From Lachnospiraceae bacterium C7 (lineage in GTDB: Bacteria; Bacillota; Clostridia; Lachnospirales; Lachnospiraceae), in contig FOPE01000004.1 in assembly GCA_900113385.1 (NCBI GenBank), positions 40,811 through 104,810 on the forward strand: a DNA stretch of 64,000 nucleotides, read 5' to 3'. The notes under the pieces are model-generated. The model was not told the origin of the DNA and did not search any database. It was given only the letters and a program-made list of their open reading frames with translations. The stretch's first letter is position 1, and each line of letters opens with the position of its first letter. Below are positions 53,696 through 62,093 of this stretch, in pieces. Both the position numbers and the translations under genes were made by a program.

Positions 53696-54115
53696 ATGAA
53701 TAACTTTTATAGAAAAGCGAATTATAATGGTTGCAGTAATTATAATAAGCGACAAAATAAAAAAATTAATACTAGAAGCGTAGGTGACTCTAATGAACAA
53801 CGAGCTGCTGAGTTTATGGAAAAGGAAGGGTATAGAATTGTTGCACGTAATTTTAGAAATCGCTATGGCGAAATCGATATTATAGCAATAGATGGCAATA
53901 CTCTTGCTTTTGTTGAGGTTAAATACAGAAGTTCTAATAGATATGGGTTCCCAATAGAGGCTGTTGATTATAGAAAACAACAAACTATAATATCAGTGGC
54001 TAGGTATTTTATGATGCTCAATAACATCTCAGAAGATTGTCCAATACGATTTGATATTGTAGCAATTCTAGGAGATGATATAGAGATTATAAAAGATGCA
54101 TTTGGTATTAATTAA
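53696..54115 (+). CDS. yraN: YraN/UPF0102 family protein
   Basis: 139 residues with a predicted restriction-endonuclease-like fold. NEQRAAEFMEKEGYRIVARNFR, YGEIDIIAIDGNTLAFVEVKYR (shown in part) contain the E-x..D..ExK nuclease-type residues. Function in vivo is unsettled; a role with Holliday junctions or DNA uptake is suggested for relatives. The Asn/Lys-rich first 30 residues are not conserved in the family. Confidence 0.88.
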   Translation: MNNFYRKANYNGCSNYNKRQNKKINTRSVGDSNEQRAAEFMEKEGYRIVARNFRNRYGEIDIIAIDGNTLAFVEVKYRSSNRYGFPIEAVDYRKQQTIISVARYFMMLNNISEDCPIRFDIVAILGDDIEIIKDAFGIN

Positions 54116-54130
54116 TATGAGGAAATAAAC

Positions 54131-54988
54131 ATGCAATTTAAGACAAAAAATGACAATAAAATATTTAGACTAGAGGAAAAAACATTAACAAACGGTGTGA
54201 AATTTCCTTTGTTGAAATATCATCAGCTTGAAGAACTAGGAATTGTAGAACACTGTTTTACTACGCGAGAAGGCGGAGTAAGTCAAGGTGTTTTGTCATC
54301 TCTTAACCTTAGTTTTACAAGGGGAGATGACAAAGAGAATGTAATAGAAAATTACAAACGTTTGGCGGAAGCACTAGATGTGGAAATTACGGACTTTGTT
54401 TTATCAGACCAGACTCATACAACTAATGTAAGACGTGTCTATAAAAAGGATGCAGGTTGTGGAATAGTAAAAGAATTACCATATCATGATGTTGATGGAC
54501 TAATTACTAATGAAAAAGGATTAGTTTTATCTACATTTTATGCGGATTGTGTTCCACTTTATTTTGTGGATACAGTTAATAAGGCCATTGGATTGAGTCA
54601 TTCAGGTTGGAGAGGTACTGTTAATCGAATGGGTAAAGCTACAATAGAAGCTATGACCAAAGAATTTGGAACAAATCCAGCAGATGTTGTAGCAGCAGTT
54701 GGACCATCTATTTGTTCTGCTTGCTATGAAGTAAGTGAAGATGTTGCAGATGAATTCAAGAAATCCTTTGCAGGTCATGAAAATGAGATTTTAACAGCAA
54801 AAGCAGATGGAAAATATCTCTTAGATTTATGGAAGGCAAATGAGATAGTTTTTCTGGATGCAGGAATCAAAAAGGAAAATATAGCAATCACTAATATATG
54901 TACATCATGTAATAAAGATTTGCTGTTTTCACATAGAGCAACAAAGGGAAAAAGAGGCAATTTAGGAGCGTTTATGTACTTGAAATAA
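54131..54988 (+). CDS. pgeF: Peptidoglycan editing factor / purine nucleoside phosphorylase family (YfiH)
   Basis: Multicopper-oxidase-like fold protein of the YfiH/PgeF (DUF152, LACC1) family, 285 residues. Relatives act on purine nucleosides and, in E. coli, prevent wrong L-Ser in muropeptides. CFTTREGGVSQG, VLSTFYADCVPLYF, GLSHSGWRGTVNRMG and CSACYEVSEDV supply the His/Cys metal residues. It sits 15 bases after yraN. Confidence 0.9.
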   Translation: MQFKTKNDNKIFRLEEKTLTNGVKFPLLKYHQLEELGIVEHCFTTREGGVSQGVLSSLNLSFTRGDDKENVIENYKRLAEALDVEITDFVLSDQTHTTNVRRVYKKDAGCGIVKELPYHDVDGLITNEKGLVLSTFYADCVPLYFVDTVNKAIGLSHSGWRGTVNRMGKATIEAMTKEFGTNPADVVAAVGPSICSACYEVSEDVADEFKKSFAGHENEILTAKADGKYLLDLWKANEIVFLDAGIKKENIAITNICTSCNKDLLFSHRATKGKRGNLGAFMYLK

Positions 54989-55007
54989 TTTTACTGGAGG
55001 TATTGAT

Positions 55008-56045
55008 ATGGAAATCAAAGAATATGTAGATTATATTGTAGAAGAAGTTAAAAAAATTATGGCAATTAATAGTCCAACGGGTTATACTAAGGAAGTTGCC
55101 AATTTTGTAGTTGATGAATACAAAAAGCTAGGTTACGATGCAAGTTTAACAGTAAAAGGTGGTGTATTCGTTGACCTTGGCGGAGAAGATGTAGACGATG
55201 GACTAGTTTTAGCAGCCCATATTGATACTTTAGGTGGAATAGTAAGTCAGATTAAATCTAACGGTAGATTAAAAGTTTCTCCACTTGGAGGAATGAACCC
55301 TAATAATGCAGAAGCAGAGACAGTTAAGATTATGACTCGATTTGCAGGAGAATTTGATGGAACATTCCAATTAAATAATGCATCAATCCATGTTAATGGC
55401 GACTATGATGACACAAAGCGTTCATGGGATAATATGGAAGTCGTAATAGATGAAGACGTTAAGTCAAAAGAAGATACAGAAAAACTAGGCATTATGGTAG
55501 GCGATTTTGTATGCTTTAACCCAAGAACAACAGTAACTTCATCAGGGTATATAAAAAGTAGATTCTTAGATGATAAATTAAGCGTAGGTATTTTATTAGG
55601 TTATGCCAAATATTTAAAAGACAATAAAATTACGCCTAAGAGAAGAATTTACAATCACATTACGGTATATGAAGAAGTAGGTCATGGCGGAGCTGCCTCA
55701 GTTCCAGATGGTGTAAAAGAGATGATTTCTGTAGATATGGGATGTGTAGGTGAAGGTCTTAATTGTACAGAAAAACAAGTTTCGATTTGTGCCAAAGATT
55801 CTAGAGGACCATATAACTATGATGTAGTTACTAAAATGATTAAATTATCAAAAGAAAATGATATTGATTTTGCAGTAGACATATATCCTTTCTACGGATC
55901 AGATGTAGATGTGGCTCTTGGTGCCGGTCATGATATCAAGCATGGCTTGATTGGAGCCGGAGTGTATGCTTCTCACGGCTACGAAAGAAGTCATAAGGAT
56001 GGTGTTTTAAATACATTAAAACTCATAATTGAGTATTGTAAATAA
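55008..56045 (+). CDS. M42 family metallopeptidase
   Basis: Probable dinuclear-metal aminopeptidase of the TET/M42 type, 345 residues, cytosolic. Metal and catalytic residues are visible: H in AAHIDTLGG, D in FLDDKLSVG, the catalytic E in VYEEVGHGG, D in SVDMGCVG and the final H in YASHGYERSH. It resembles glutamyl aminopeptidase relatives; substrate range is unknown. TGGAGG is seven bases before the ATG. It follows pgeF by 19 bases. Confidence 0.9.
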   Translation: MEIKEYVDYIVEEVKKIMAINSPTGYTKEVANFVVDEYKKLGYDASLTVKGGVFVDLGGEDVDDGLVLAAHIDTLGGIVSQIKSNGRLKVSPLGGMNPNNAEAETVKIMTRFAGEFDGTFQLNNASIHVNGDYDDTKRSWDNMEVVIDEDVKSKEDTEKLGIMVGDFVCFNPRTTVTSSGYIKSRFLDDKLSVGILLGYAKYLKDNKITPKRRIYNHITVYEEVGHGGAASVPDGVKEMISVDMGCVGEGLNCTEKQVSICAKDSRGPYNYDVVTKMIKLSKENDIDFAVDIYPFYGSDVDVALGAGHDIKHGLIGAGVYASHGYERSHKDGVLNTLKLIIEYCK

Positions 56046-56084
56046 TTTGTTAAAAGTTTTATAATTAGAGATAGGAGAAATAAT

Positions 56085-57410
56085 ATGAGTAAACCAATTG
56101 TTGCCATTGTAGGTAGACCAAACGTTGGTAAATCAACACTTTTTAATACTCTTGCTGGTGAAAGAATTTCCATTGTAAAAGATACACCAGGTGTAACAAG
56201 AGATAGAATTTATGCTGACGTAGATTGGCTTGATAAAGAATTTACTATGATTGATACAGGTGGTATTGAACCAGAAAGTTCTGACATCATTTTATCTCAG
56301 ATGAGAGAACAGGCCCAAATCGCTATTGATACAGCAGATGTAATTATGTTTATCGTTGACGTAAGACAAGGCTTGCAGGATGCTGATTCAAAAGTAGCAG
56401 ATATGCTTAGAAGATCTAGAAAACCAGTTGTATTAGTAGTAAATAAAGTTGATGATTTCAACAAAATGATGGCAGACGTTTATGAATTTTACAATTTAGG
56501 AATTGGAGATCCACACCCAATTTCAGCATCATCTAAATTAGGTTTAGGTGATATGTTAGATGAGGTTATTAGCCACTTCCCAGAAGGAGCCGGCCAGCAT
56601 GAAGAAGATGAAAGACCTAGAGTAGCAGTTATTGGTAAGCCAAACGTAGGTAAATCATCACTTATCAACAAATTATCTAACGAGGAAAGAGCCATCGTAT
56701 CAAATATTGCAGGAACAACAAGAGACTCAATAGATACAAATATTAGATACAATAAAAAAGATTACTTATTCGTAGATACAGCAGGTATCAGAAGAAAAAG
56801 TAGAGTAAAAGAAGACATTGAAAGATATAGTATCATTCGTGCAGTAGCAGCAGTAGAAAAATCAGATGTTGTAATTATTATGATTGATGCAACAGAAGGT
56901 GTAACAGAGCAAGATGCTAAAATTGCAGGTATAGCACATGATAGAGGAAAAGGTATTATTATCGCAGTAAACAAATGGGATGCCATTGAAAAAGATAATA
57001 AGACTATGAAAAAACATACAGAAGACATTCATGATGTATTAAGTTTTATGCCATATGCAGAGATTTTATTTATTTCTGTAAAATCAGGTCAAAGATTAAA
57101 TAAATTATTTGACTTAATTGATATCGTAATGGAAAATAACTCACTTCGTGTAGCAACAGGTGTATTAAATGAGATTGTTACAGAAGCAGTAGCAATGCAA
57201 CAGCCACCAACAGATAAGGGTAAGAGATTAAAAATCTTTTATGTTACACAGGTTGCTGTTAAGCCACCAACATTTGTTATTTTCGTAAATGACAAAAAGT
57301 TAATGCATTTCTCATATACTAGATATTTAGAGAACCGTATCCGTGAAACTTTTGGATTCCAGGGAACGGCTTTGAAGTTTATTATTAGAGAGAGGAAGGA
57401 AGACAAATAA
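56085..57410 (+). CDS. der: Ribosome biogenesis GTPase Der (EngA)
   Basis: 441 residues with two consecutive G domains, [14 protein letters not shown] near residue 9 and [14 protein letters not shown] near 183, each with its own DTGGIE/DTAGIR and NKVD/NKWD, then a C-terminal KH-like domain. Needed for 50S assembly. TAGGAG precedes the ATG. Its stop shares a base with the plsY start (TAATG). Confidence 0.97.
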   Translation: MSKPIVAIVGRPNVGKSTLFNTLAGERISIVKDTPGVTRDRIYADVDWLDKEFTMIDTGGIEPESSDIILSQMREQAQIAIDTADVIMFIVDVRQGLQDADSKVADMLRRSRKPVVLVVNKVDDFNKMMADVYEFYNLGIGDPHPISASSKLGLGDMLDEVISHFPEGAGQHEEDERPRVAVIGKPNVGKSSLINKLSNEERAIVSNIAGTTRDSIDTNIRYNKKDYLFVDTAGIRRKSRVKEDIERYSIIRAVAAVEKSDVVIIMIDATEGVTEQDAKIAGIAHDRGKGIIIAVNKWDAIEKDNKTMKKHTEDIHDVLSFMPYAEILFISVKSGQRLNKLFDLIDIVMENNSLRVATGVLNEIVTEAVAMQQPPTDKGKRLKIFYVTQVAVKPPTFVIFVNDKKLMHFSYTRYLENRIRETFGFQGTALKFIIRERKEDK

Positions 57411-58063
57411 TGATTTTGGGGCGTTTAGTAGCTTTAGTAATAGGGTATGTAATGGGTAACTTTCAGACAGGTTATTTATACGGTAAAAGTAAAGGCATTG
57501 ATATTAGAACATGTGGAAGTGGTAATGCTGGCACAACAAATACACTTAGAACATTAGGTGTAAAAGCAGGTTTAATTACCTTTTTAGGAGACTGTTTTAA
57601 GGCAGTATTAGCAATTGTTATCGTTAATCTGATTTTTGGAAAACAGTATCCAGAACAAATTAAATTACTTGAGATGTATGCTGGATTCGGCACAGTGTTA
57701 GGACATAATTTTCCATGCTACCTTGGATTTAAAGGTGGCAAGGGAATTGCTTGCACAGCAGGTGTTATAATAGCAGTATGCCCAGTTGCAGCTATTTTAT
57801 GCTTATTGGTTTTTATAGCTATAGTAGCAGCAACAAGATATGTCTCACTAGGTTCAATTATTATGATTTCAGTTTTTTTGGCACAAGTAATTGTTTTCAA
57901 TCATTTAGGATTGTTGAATTTGCCAAAAGACAATCAAGCTGTTATTATGGAATTTGATATAGTGGCAGCATGTTTTACAATAATGGGTATTTGGAGACAT
58001 AGAGCTAATATTAAGAGATTACTCACAGGCACAGAAAATAAGTTCTCTATGAGTAAAAAATAA
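57410..58063 (+). CDS. plsY: Glycerol-3-phosphate acyltransferase PlsY
   Basis: Integral membrane enzyme that moves the acyl group of acyl-phosphate onto glycerol-3-phosphate. 217 residues with about six transmembrane segments; GNFQTGYLYGKSKGIDIR, GSGNAGTTNTLRTLG and GHNFPCYLGFKGGKGIAC are the family loops. PlsX (34.9 kb) makes its substrate and GpsA (next gene) its acceptor. The ATG overlaps the der stop. Confidence 0.95.
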   Translation: MILGRLVALVIGYVMGNFQTGYLYGKSKGIDIRTCGSGNAGTTNTLRTLGVKAGLITFLGDCFKAVLAIVIVNLIFGKQYPEQIKLLEMYAGFGTVLGHNFPCYLGFKGGKGIACTAGVIIAVCPVAAILCLLVFIAIVAATRYVSLGSIIMISVFLAQVIVFNHLGLLNLPKDNQAVIMEFDIVAACFTIMGIWRHRANIKRLLTGTENKFSMSKK

Positions 58064-58152
58064 TTATCTATGGGCGAAAAATAAATTATCTCTTATTTGA
58101 AAAGAGAAATTTGATTGACAAATAGAATAATAAAAAAGTTAGGAGCTATTTA

Positions 58153-59166
58153 ATGATGAAAAATATTGGAGTAATCGGTGCGGGAAGTTGGGGCACTGCT
58201 CTTTCAAAAGTTCTCGCTAATAACGGTCATAAAGTGGTAGTATGGTCAATAGTTAAAGAAGAAGTTGAAATGTTACAAAAAAACAGAGAACATTTAGATA
58301 AACTTCCAGGAGTAAAATTACCTGAATCAATTTCTTTTACAACAGATATAAAAGAAGCTATTGAAGGAATGGAACTAATTATTTTAGCAGTTCCATCAGT
58401 ATTTACAAGAAGTACATCAAAAACTATGGCACCATTTGTAAAAGAAGGTCAAATAGTAGTATGTGTAGCAAAAGGAATTGAAGAAAACACTTTAAAACCT
58501 TTAGCAGAAATTGTTGCAGAGGAGATTCCAGGCGTAAAGGCAGCAGTAATGTGTGGACCTTCACACGCTGAAGAGGTTGGTATTGGATTACCTACAACAG
58601 TTGTTGCAGGAGCAAAAGAAAGAGCTGTCGCTGAAAAAATCCAGGATATTTTCATGAACGAAGTATTTAGAGTTTATACAAGTCCAGATGTTCTTGGAAT
58701 GGAATTAGGTGGATCATTAAAGAACGTTATTGCACTTGCAGCAGGAATGGCAGATGGACTTGGTTGTGGAGACAACACAAAAGCAGCTTTAATTACTAGA
58801 GGTATTGCTGAAATCAGCAGACTCGCAATCAAAATGGGTGCTAACAGTGAAACATTAAGTGGTCTTACAGGTATTGGTGATTTAATTGTAACTTGTGAAA
58901 GTAAACATAGCCGTAACAGAAAAGCTGGTATGCTTATGGGACAAGGTCTTACAATGGATGAAGCTACAAAAGAAGTTAAGATGGTTGTAGAAGGTATTTA
59001 TTCTGCAAAAGCAGCATTAGCTCTTGGTAGAAAATATGACGTAGAATTACCAATTATCGAAGAAGTTAATAAAGTCTTATTTGAAAACAAAAAAGCAAAA
59101 GACGCAGTAACAGACCTTATGGTTAGAGATAAGAGAAGTGAAAGCAGTAGCTTAGAGTGGAATTAG
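58153..59166 (+). CDS. gpsA: NAD(P)-dependent glycerol-3-phosphate dehydrogenase
   Basis: Reduces dihydroxyacetone phosphate to glycerol-3-phosphate for phospholipids. 337 residues: Rossmann GAGSWGTALS at the start, VPSVFTRS, and the substrate domain with SLKNVIALAAGMADGLG and GLTGIGDLIVTC. AGGAG is seven bases before a double ATG (58153/58156). The classical der-plsY-gpsA order is kept. Confidence 0.96.
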   Translation: MMKNIGVIGAGSWGTALSKVLANNGHKVVVWSIVKEEVEMLQKNREHLDKLPGVKLPESISFTTDIKEAIEGMELIILAVPSVFTRSTSKTMAPFVKEGQIVVCVAKGIEENTLKPLAEIVAEEIPGVKAAVMCGPSHAEEVGIGLPTTVVAGAKERAVAEKIQDIFMNEVFRVYTSPDVLGMELGGSLKNVIALAAGMADGLGCGDNTKAALITRGIAEISRLAIKMGANSETLSGLTGIGDLIVTCESKHSRNRKAGMLMGQGLTMDEATKEVKMVVEGIYSAKAALALGRKYDVELPIIEEVNKVLFENKKAKDAVTDLMVRDKRSESSSLEWN

Positions 59167-59180
59167 AAAAGGATTTGAAC

Positions 59181-59615
59181 ATGGAAACAATTAAAATCAA
59201 ATATTTTACAGAAGAAATCGAGAAATTAAAATACATCGATGGAAAATCAGATTGGATTGACCTTAGAGTATCAGAAGAAGTTGAGTTAAAAAAAGGTGAC
59301 TTCAAATTAATCCCATTAGGTGTTGCGATGCAATTACCAGCAGGATATGAAGCACACTTAGTTCCTAGAAGCTCAACATTCAAGAATTTTGGATTAATCC
59401 AGACGAATAGCATGGGTGTAATCGATTGTTCATATTGTGGTGATGAAGATATGTGGAGAATGCCAGTATTAGCAACTCGTGATATTACATTACATGTAAA
59501 CGACAGAATCTGTCAGTTTAGAATTGTAAAGAATCAACCACAAATAAACTTTGAGGAGACAGACAAACTAGAAGGAGTCAACAGAGGTGGCTTCGGAAGC
59601 ACTGGAATCCAATAA
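59181..59615 (+). CDS. dut: dUTP diphosphatase
   Basis: Hydrolyses dUTP to dUMP, keeping uracil out of DNA. From ATG 59181 (AAAAGGA seven bases upstream) it has 144 residues. Motifs of the trimeric family are present: AHLVPRSSTFKNFGL, TNSMGVIDCSYCGDED, RICQFRIVK and a C-terminal RGGFGSTG arm. It starts 14 bases after gpsA. Confidence 0.93.
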   Translation: METIKIKYFTEEIEKLKYIDGKSDWIDLRVSEEVELKKGDFKLIPLGVAMQLPAGYEAHLVPRSSTFKNFGLIQTNSMGVIDCSYCGDEDMWRMPVLATRDITLHVNDRICQFRIVKNQPQINFEETDKLEGVNRGGFGSTGIQ

Positions 59616-59631
59616 AAGATAAGCAATATTA

Positions 59632-59663
59632 AAGCTTGCAGAAAGAAAACTGCAAGCTTTTTT
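59632..59663 (+). terminator. dut terminator
   Basis: AAGCTTGCAG (59632-59641) and CTGCAAGCTT (59650-59659), then TTTT. It ends the long 44-59 kb run. Confidence 0.9.
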
Positions 59664-59780
59664 ATGCCATTAAATAAATCAAGCCAATTTAAGAAAAAAA
59701 TAATAGTTAAAATTATGTAGTTTTTAATACTAGATAAAATAGAAAACTAAACCATTATATAAAGTGATAATATTCTATGT

Positions 59781-59877
59781 GTAGATGATATGATATCTAC
59801 TAAAAATCATATGTTAATCTAGTAGTTAAAGTGCTCTAAAACCTTTAAAATAAAGGAAATTAAGCACTTTTATTTTT
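59781..59877 (+). ncRNA. Possible small RNA ending in a terminator-like hairpin
   Basis: GTAGAT/ATCTAC (59781-59800) is followed by AAAGTGCT (59828-59835) / AGCACTTT (59863-59870), enclosing CCTTTA/TAAAGG, and then TATTTTT. GATAAT at about 59766-59771 could be a -10. The unit has its own terminator but no ORF. Evidence is structural only. Confidence 0.25.
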
Positions 59878-59887
59878 GGGCTGTCTA

Positions 59888-59907
59888 TGGTATACTTAAC
59901 AAGTATA
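59888..59907 (+). promoter_or_regulatory. DegV promoter with palindrome on the -10 box
   Basis: TG-G-TATACT (59888-59896) is an extended -10. TATACTT (59891-59897), AAC, AAGTATA (59901-59907) is a perfect 7-bp inverted repeat that begins at the -10 hexamer, so a repressor bound there would block initiation. The leader is about 130 bases. Confidence 0.5.
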
Positions 59908-60035
59908 TACAAGGATACAAAGGAAACTATAACAATCTATTTAACTATATGAAGATTGATTTTGAATAAACTCATACTGTATAGGGACATTTTTAAAAGG
60001 ATAGTTCTACGGTATAGGGATTAGATGGAGGAAAT

Positions 60036-60902
60036 ATGAGTAAAATAATTGTAGTTACAGATAGTAGTAGCGGAATAACACAAGCCGAGGCAAAAACATT
60101 AGGTGTAGAAGTAGTACCATTGCCATTTTATATAAATGGACAAATTCATTATGAAGAAGTAGACTTAACACAGGATGAATTCTACAATCATTTACAAGAA
60201 GGTACAGAATTAAAAACATCTATGCCAATTTTAGGTGATGTAACAGATAAGTGGGATGAGTTATTAAAGGAATATGATGAGGTTGTATATATTCCTCTTT
60301 CAGCTGGTTTAAGTAGTTCATGTGAGACAGCTATTATGTTATCACAGGATTATGATGGAAAAGTACAAGTTGTTAACAATAAACGTGTGTCTGTAACACT
60401 TAGACAGTCGGTATTAGATGCAGTTGAACTTGCAAAAGCAGGAAAATCAGCAAAAGAGATTAAAGAAATATTAGAAGAGAATGCATATGAATCATCAATT
60501 TATATTATGATTGATACTTTAGAGTATTTGAAAAAAGGCGGTAGATTAACAAGAACAGCAGCTGCTCTTGGTACACTTCTTAGAATCAAACCAGTTTTAC
60601 AGATTCAAGGTGATAAACTTGATACATTTGCAAAAGCACGTACAGTAAAACAAGGTAAATCTATTATGATTAAAGCAATTCAGAATGATTTTGCTAATAG
60701 ATTTGATGATCCAGAAGGTAACAATATGCATATCGAAATGGCATATACACACAATTTAGAAGATGCAGAAGCATTTAAAGCAGAAGTTCAGGAAGCATTT
60801 CCTAATGCGGAAATTATCATGAATCCACTTTCACTTTGTATCGCTTGCCATATTGGACCAGGTTCATTAGCACTTGCATGTTCAAAGAAAGTTGAAGCTT
60901 AA
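60036..60902 (+). CDS. DegV family fatty-acid-binding protein
   Basis: 288 residues of the DegV/FakB type, which bind a fatty acid for the FakA kinase. IIVVTDSSSGITQAEA, EVVPLPFYINGQIHYEE, LKTSMP, IPLSAGLSSSCETA and a C-terminal CIACHIGPGSLAL, with the His/Gly residues near the carboxylate, are typical. FakA is not in the window. It has its own promoter carrying a palindrome, and a long leader. Confidence 0.92.
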   Translation: MSKIIVVTDSSSGITQAEAKTLGVEVVPLPFYINGQIHYEEVDLTQDEFYNHLQEGTELKTSMPILGDVTDKWDELLKEYDEVVYIPLSAGLSSSCETAIMLSQDYDGKVQVVNNKRVSVTLRQSVLDAVELAKAGKSAKEIKEILEENAYESSIYIMIDTLEYLKKGGRLTRTAAALGTLLRIKPVLQIQGDKLDTFAKARTVKQGKSIMIKAIQNDFANRFDDPEGNNMHIEMAYTHNLEDAEAFKAEVQEAFPNAEIIMNPLSLCIACHIGPGSLALACSKKVEA

Positions 60903-60909
60903 GAATATT

Positions 60910-60973
60910 AGACATAAATAATATAAGATATAATACTTAACAATATAAGATATCAGACATAAATAATATAAGA
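60910..60973. repeat. Duplicated 19-bp sequence and related AATATAAGA units
   Basis: AGACATAAATAATATAAGA occurs at 60910-60928 and 60955-60973. AATATAAGA recurs at 60920, 60942 and 60965, giving a degenerate repeat of 22-23 bases between the DegV and LysR genes. Confidence 0.8.
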
Positions 60974-61010
60974 CTTAAAAATAAAGCATAAAATGATAAA
61001 GGAGCTTATA

Positions 61011-61904
61011 ATGGATATTAATTTAGAATATTATAAAATCTTTTATTACGTAGGAGTTAAGCAAAGCATTACACTTGCAGCAGATGCACTTTCTATTTCT
61101 CAGCCAGCAGTAAGTCAAGGCATTAAGAACTTAGAACAGGCATATAACTGCAAATTGTTTGCTAGAACACCAAAGGGAGTGCGCTTCACCACAGAAGGTG
61201 AAGTGCTCTTTTCTTATGTAAAAAAAGGTTATGAGACAATACTTACCGGTGAAAAAAAAGTTAACGATATGTTGAATCTAGAAAGTGGAGAAATCTGCAT
61301 AGGAGCAAGTGATATGACATTAAAATATTATTTGCTTTCATATCTAGAAAAGTTTCATGAAGAATTTCCAGAGATTAAAGTTACGGTTACAAATGCACCT
61401 ACACCAGAGACAATAGCACATTTGTCAGATGGCAAAATTGATTTTGGAGTAGTAAGTACGCCAATTGTTTGCGGAAATAATATATCCCAGATACCAGTTA
61501 AAGAAATCAGAGATGTTTTTGTGGCAGGACGTAAATTTCAAAATTTAAAAGATAAAGAGTTAGATTATAAAGAATTAGAAAAAATGCCACTAATGTGCTT
61601 AGAAGGTCACACATCTACAAGAGAGTATGTAACAGCATTTTTAGATAAGCATGATACTAAAATTAGTCCAGAATTTGAACTTGCAACAAGTGACATGCTT
61701 GTACAATTTGCAAAAAGAAATTTAGGAATTGCAAGTATTGTAGAAGATTTCGCTTCCGAGGAAATTAAAAATAATGAATTATTTGAATTAAAATTTAGCG
61801 AAGAAATTCCTAAAAGGAAGTTCTGTGTAGTTTTAAATAAAAAATTACCATTGTCAACAGCAGCTAAAAAGCTAATAGACATGATGGATATAGAAGTTAA
61901 ATAA
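61011..61904 (+). CDS. LysR family transcriptional regulator
   Basis: 297 residues from ATG 61011, chosen because AAAGGAG lies six bases before it (ATG 60993 has none). N-terminal winged helix-turn-helix: YKIFYYVGVKQSITLAADAL, then SISQPAVSQGIKNLEQ and RTPKGVRFTTEGE. The C-terminal two-lobed periplasmic-binding-like domain (about 90-297) senses a small effector. Targets are unknown; no divergent gene is present, and purA follows on the same strand after a terminator-like hairpin. Confidence 0.93.
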   Translation: MDINLEYYKIFYYVGVKQSITLAADALSISQPAVSQGIKNLEQAYNCKLFARTPKGVRFTTEGEVLFSYVKKGYETILTGEKKVNDMLNLESGEICIGASDMTLKYYLLSYLEKFHEEFPEIKVTVTNAPTPETIAHLSDGKIDFGVVSTPIVCGNNISQIPVKEIRDVFVAGRKFQNLKDKELDYKELEKMPLMCLEGHTSTREYVTAFLDKHDTKISPEFELATSDMLVQFAKRNLGIASIVEDFASEEIKNNELFELKFSEEIPKRKFCVVLNKKLPLSTAAKKLIDMMDIEVK

Positions 61905-61970
61905 TTAAACATAAGATGAGCTTATATGATTCATAAAAAACATTGATTTTACTTATATTGAAAATCGATT

Positions 61971-62020
61971 TATAATCATAAAGTAAAGACGGTAGGTTGT
62001 TTTTACACCTACCTCTTTTT
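61971..62020 (+). terminator. Terminator-like hairpin close after a -10 box, before purA
   Basis: TATAAT (61971-61976) is followed at once by GGTAGGT (61991-61997) / ACCTACC (62007-62013) and TCTTTTT. It either ends the LysR transcript or is a promoter-proximal attenuator for purA. The -35 (TTTACT, 61948-61953) is weak. Confidence 0.55.
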
Positions 62021-62093
62021 AGTTTTATGAGTAAAAAATTTAGTGAAAATACTCATTAATTTTTAGCAAAGGTTTAACAGGAGGACAAATACA

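Larger units (their letters stand above)
59616..60035. other. Intergenic region between dut and the DegV-family gene
   Basis: 420 bp without a gene. Contains the dut terminator, a possible small RNA (about 59780-59877) ending in a terminator-like hairpin, and the DegV promoter with a palindrome. The stretch 59665-59770 shows nothing I can name. Confidence 0.6.

Noticed and set aside
61931..61990. Purine riboswitch before purA
   Set aside because: No three-way junction with the conserved loop sequences could be found; only a short terminator-like hairpin is present.
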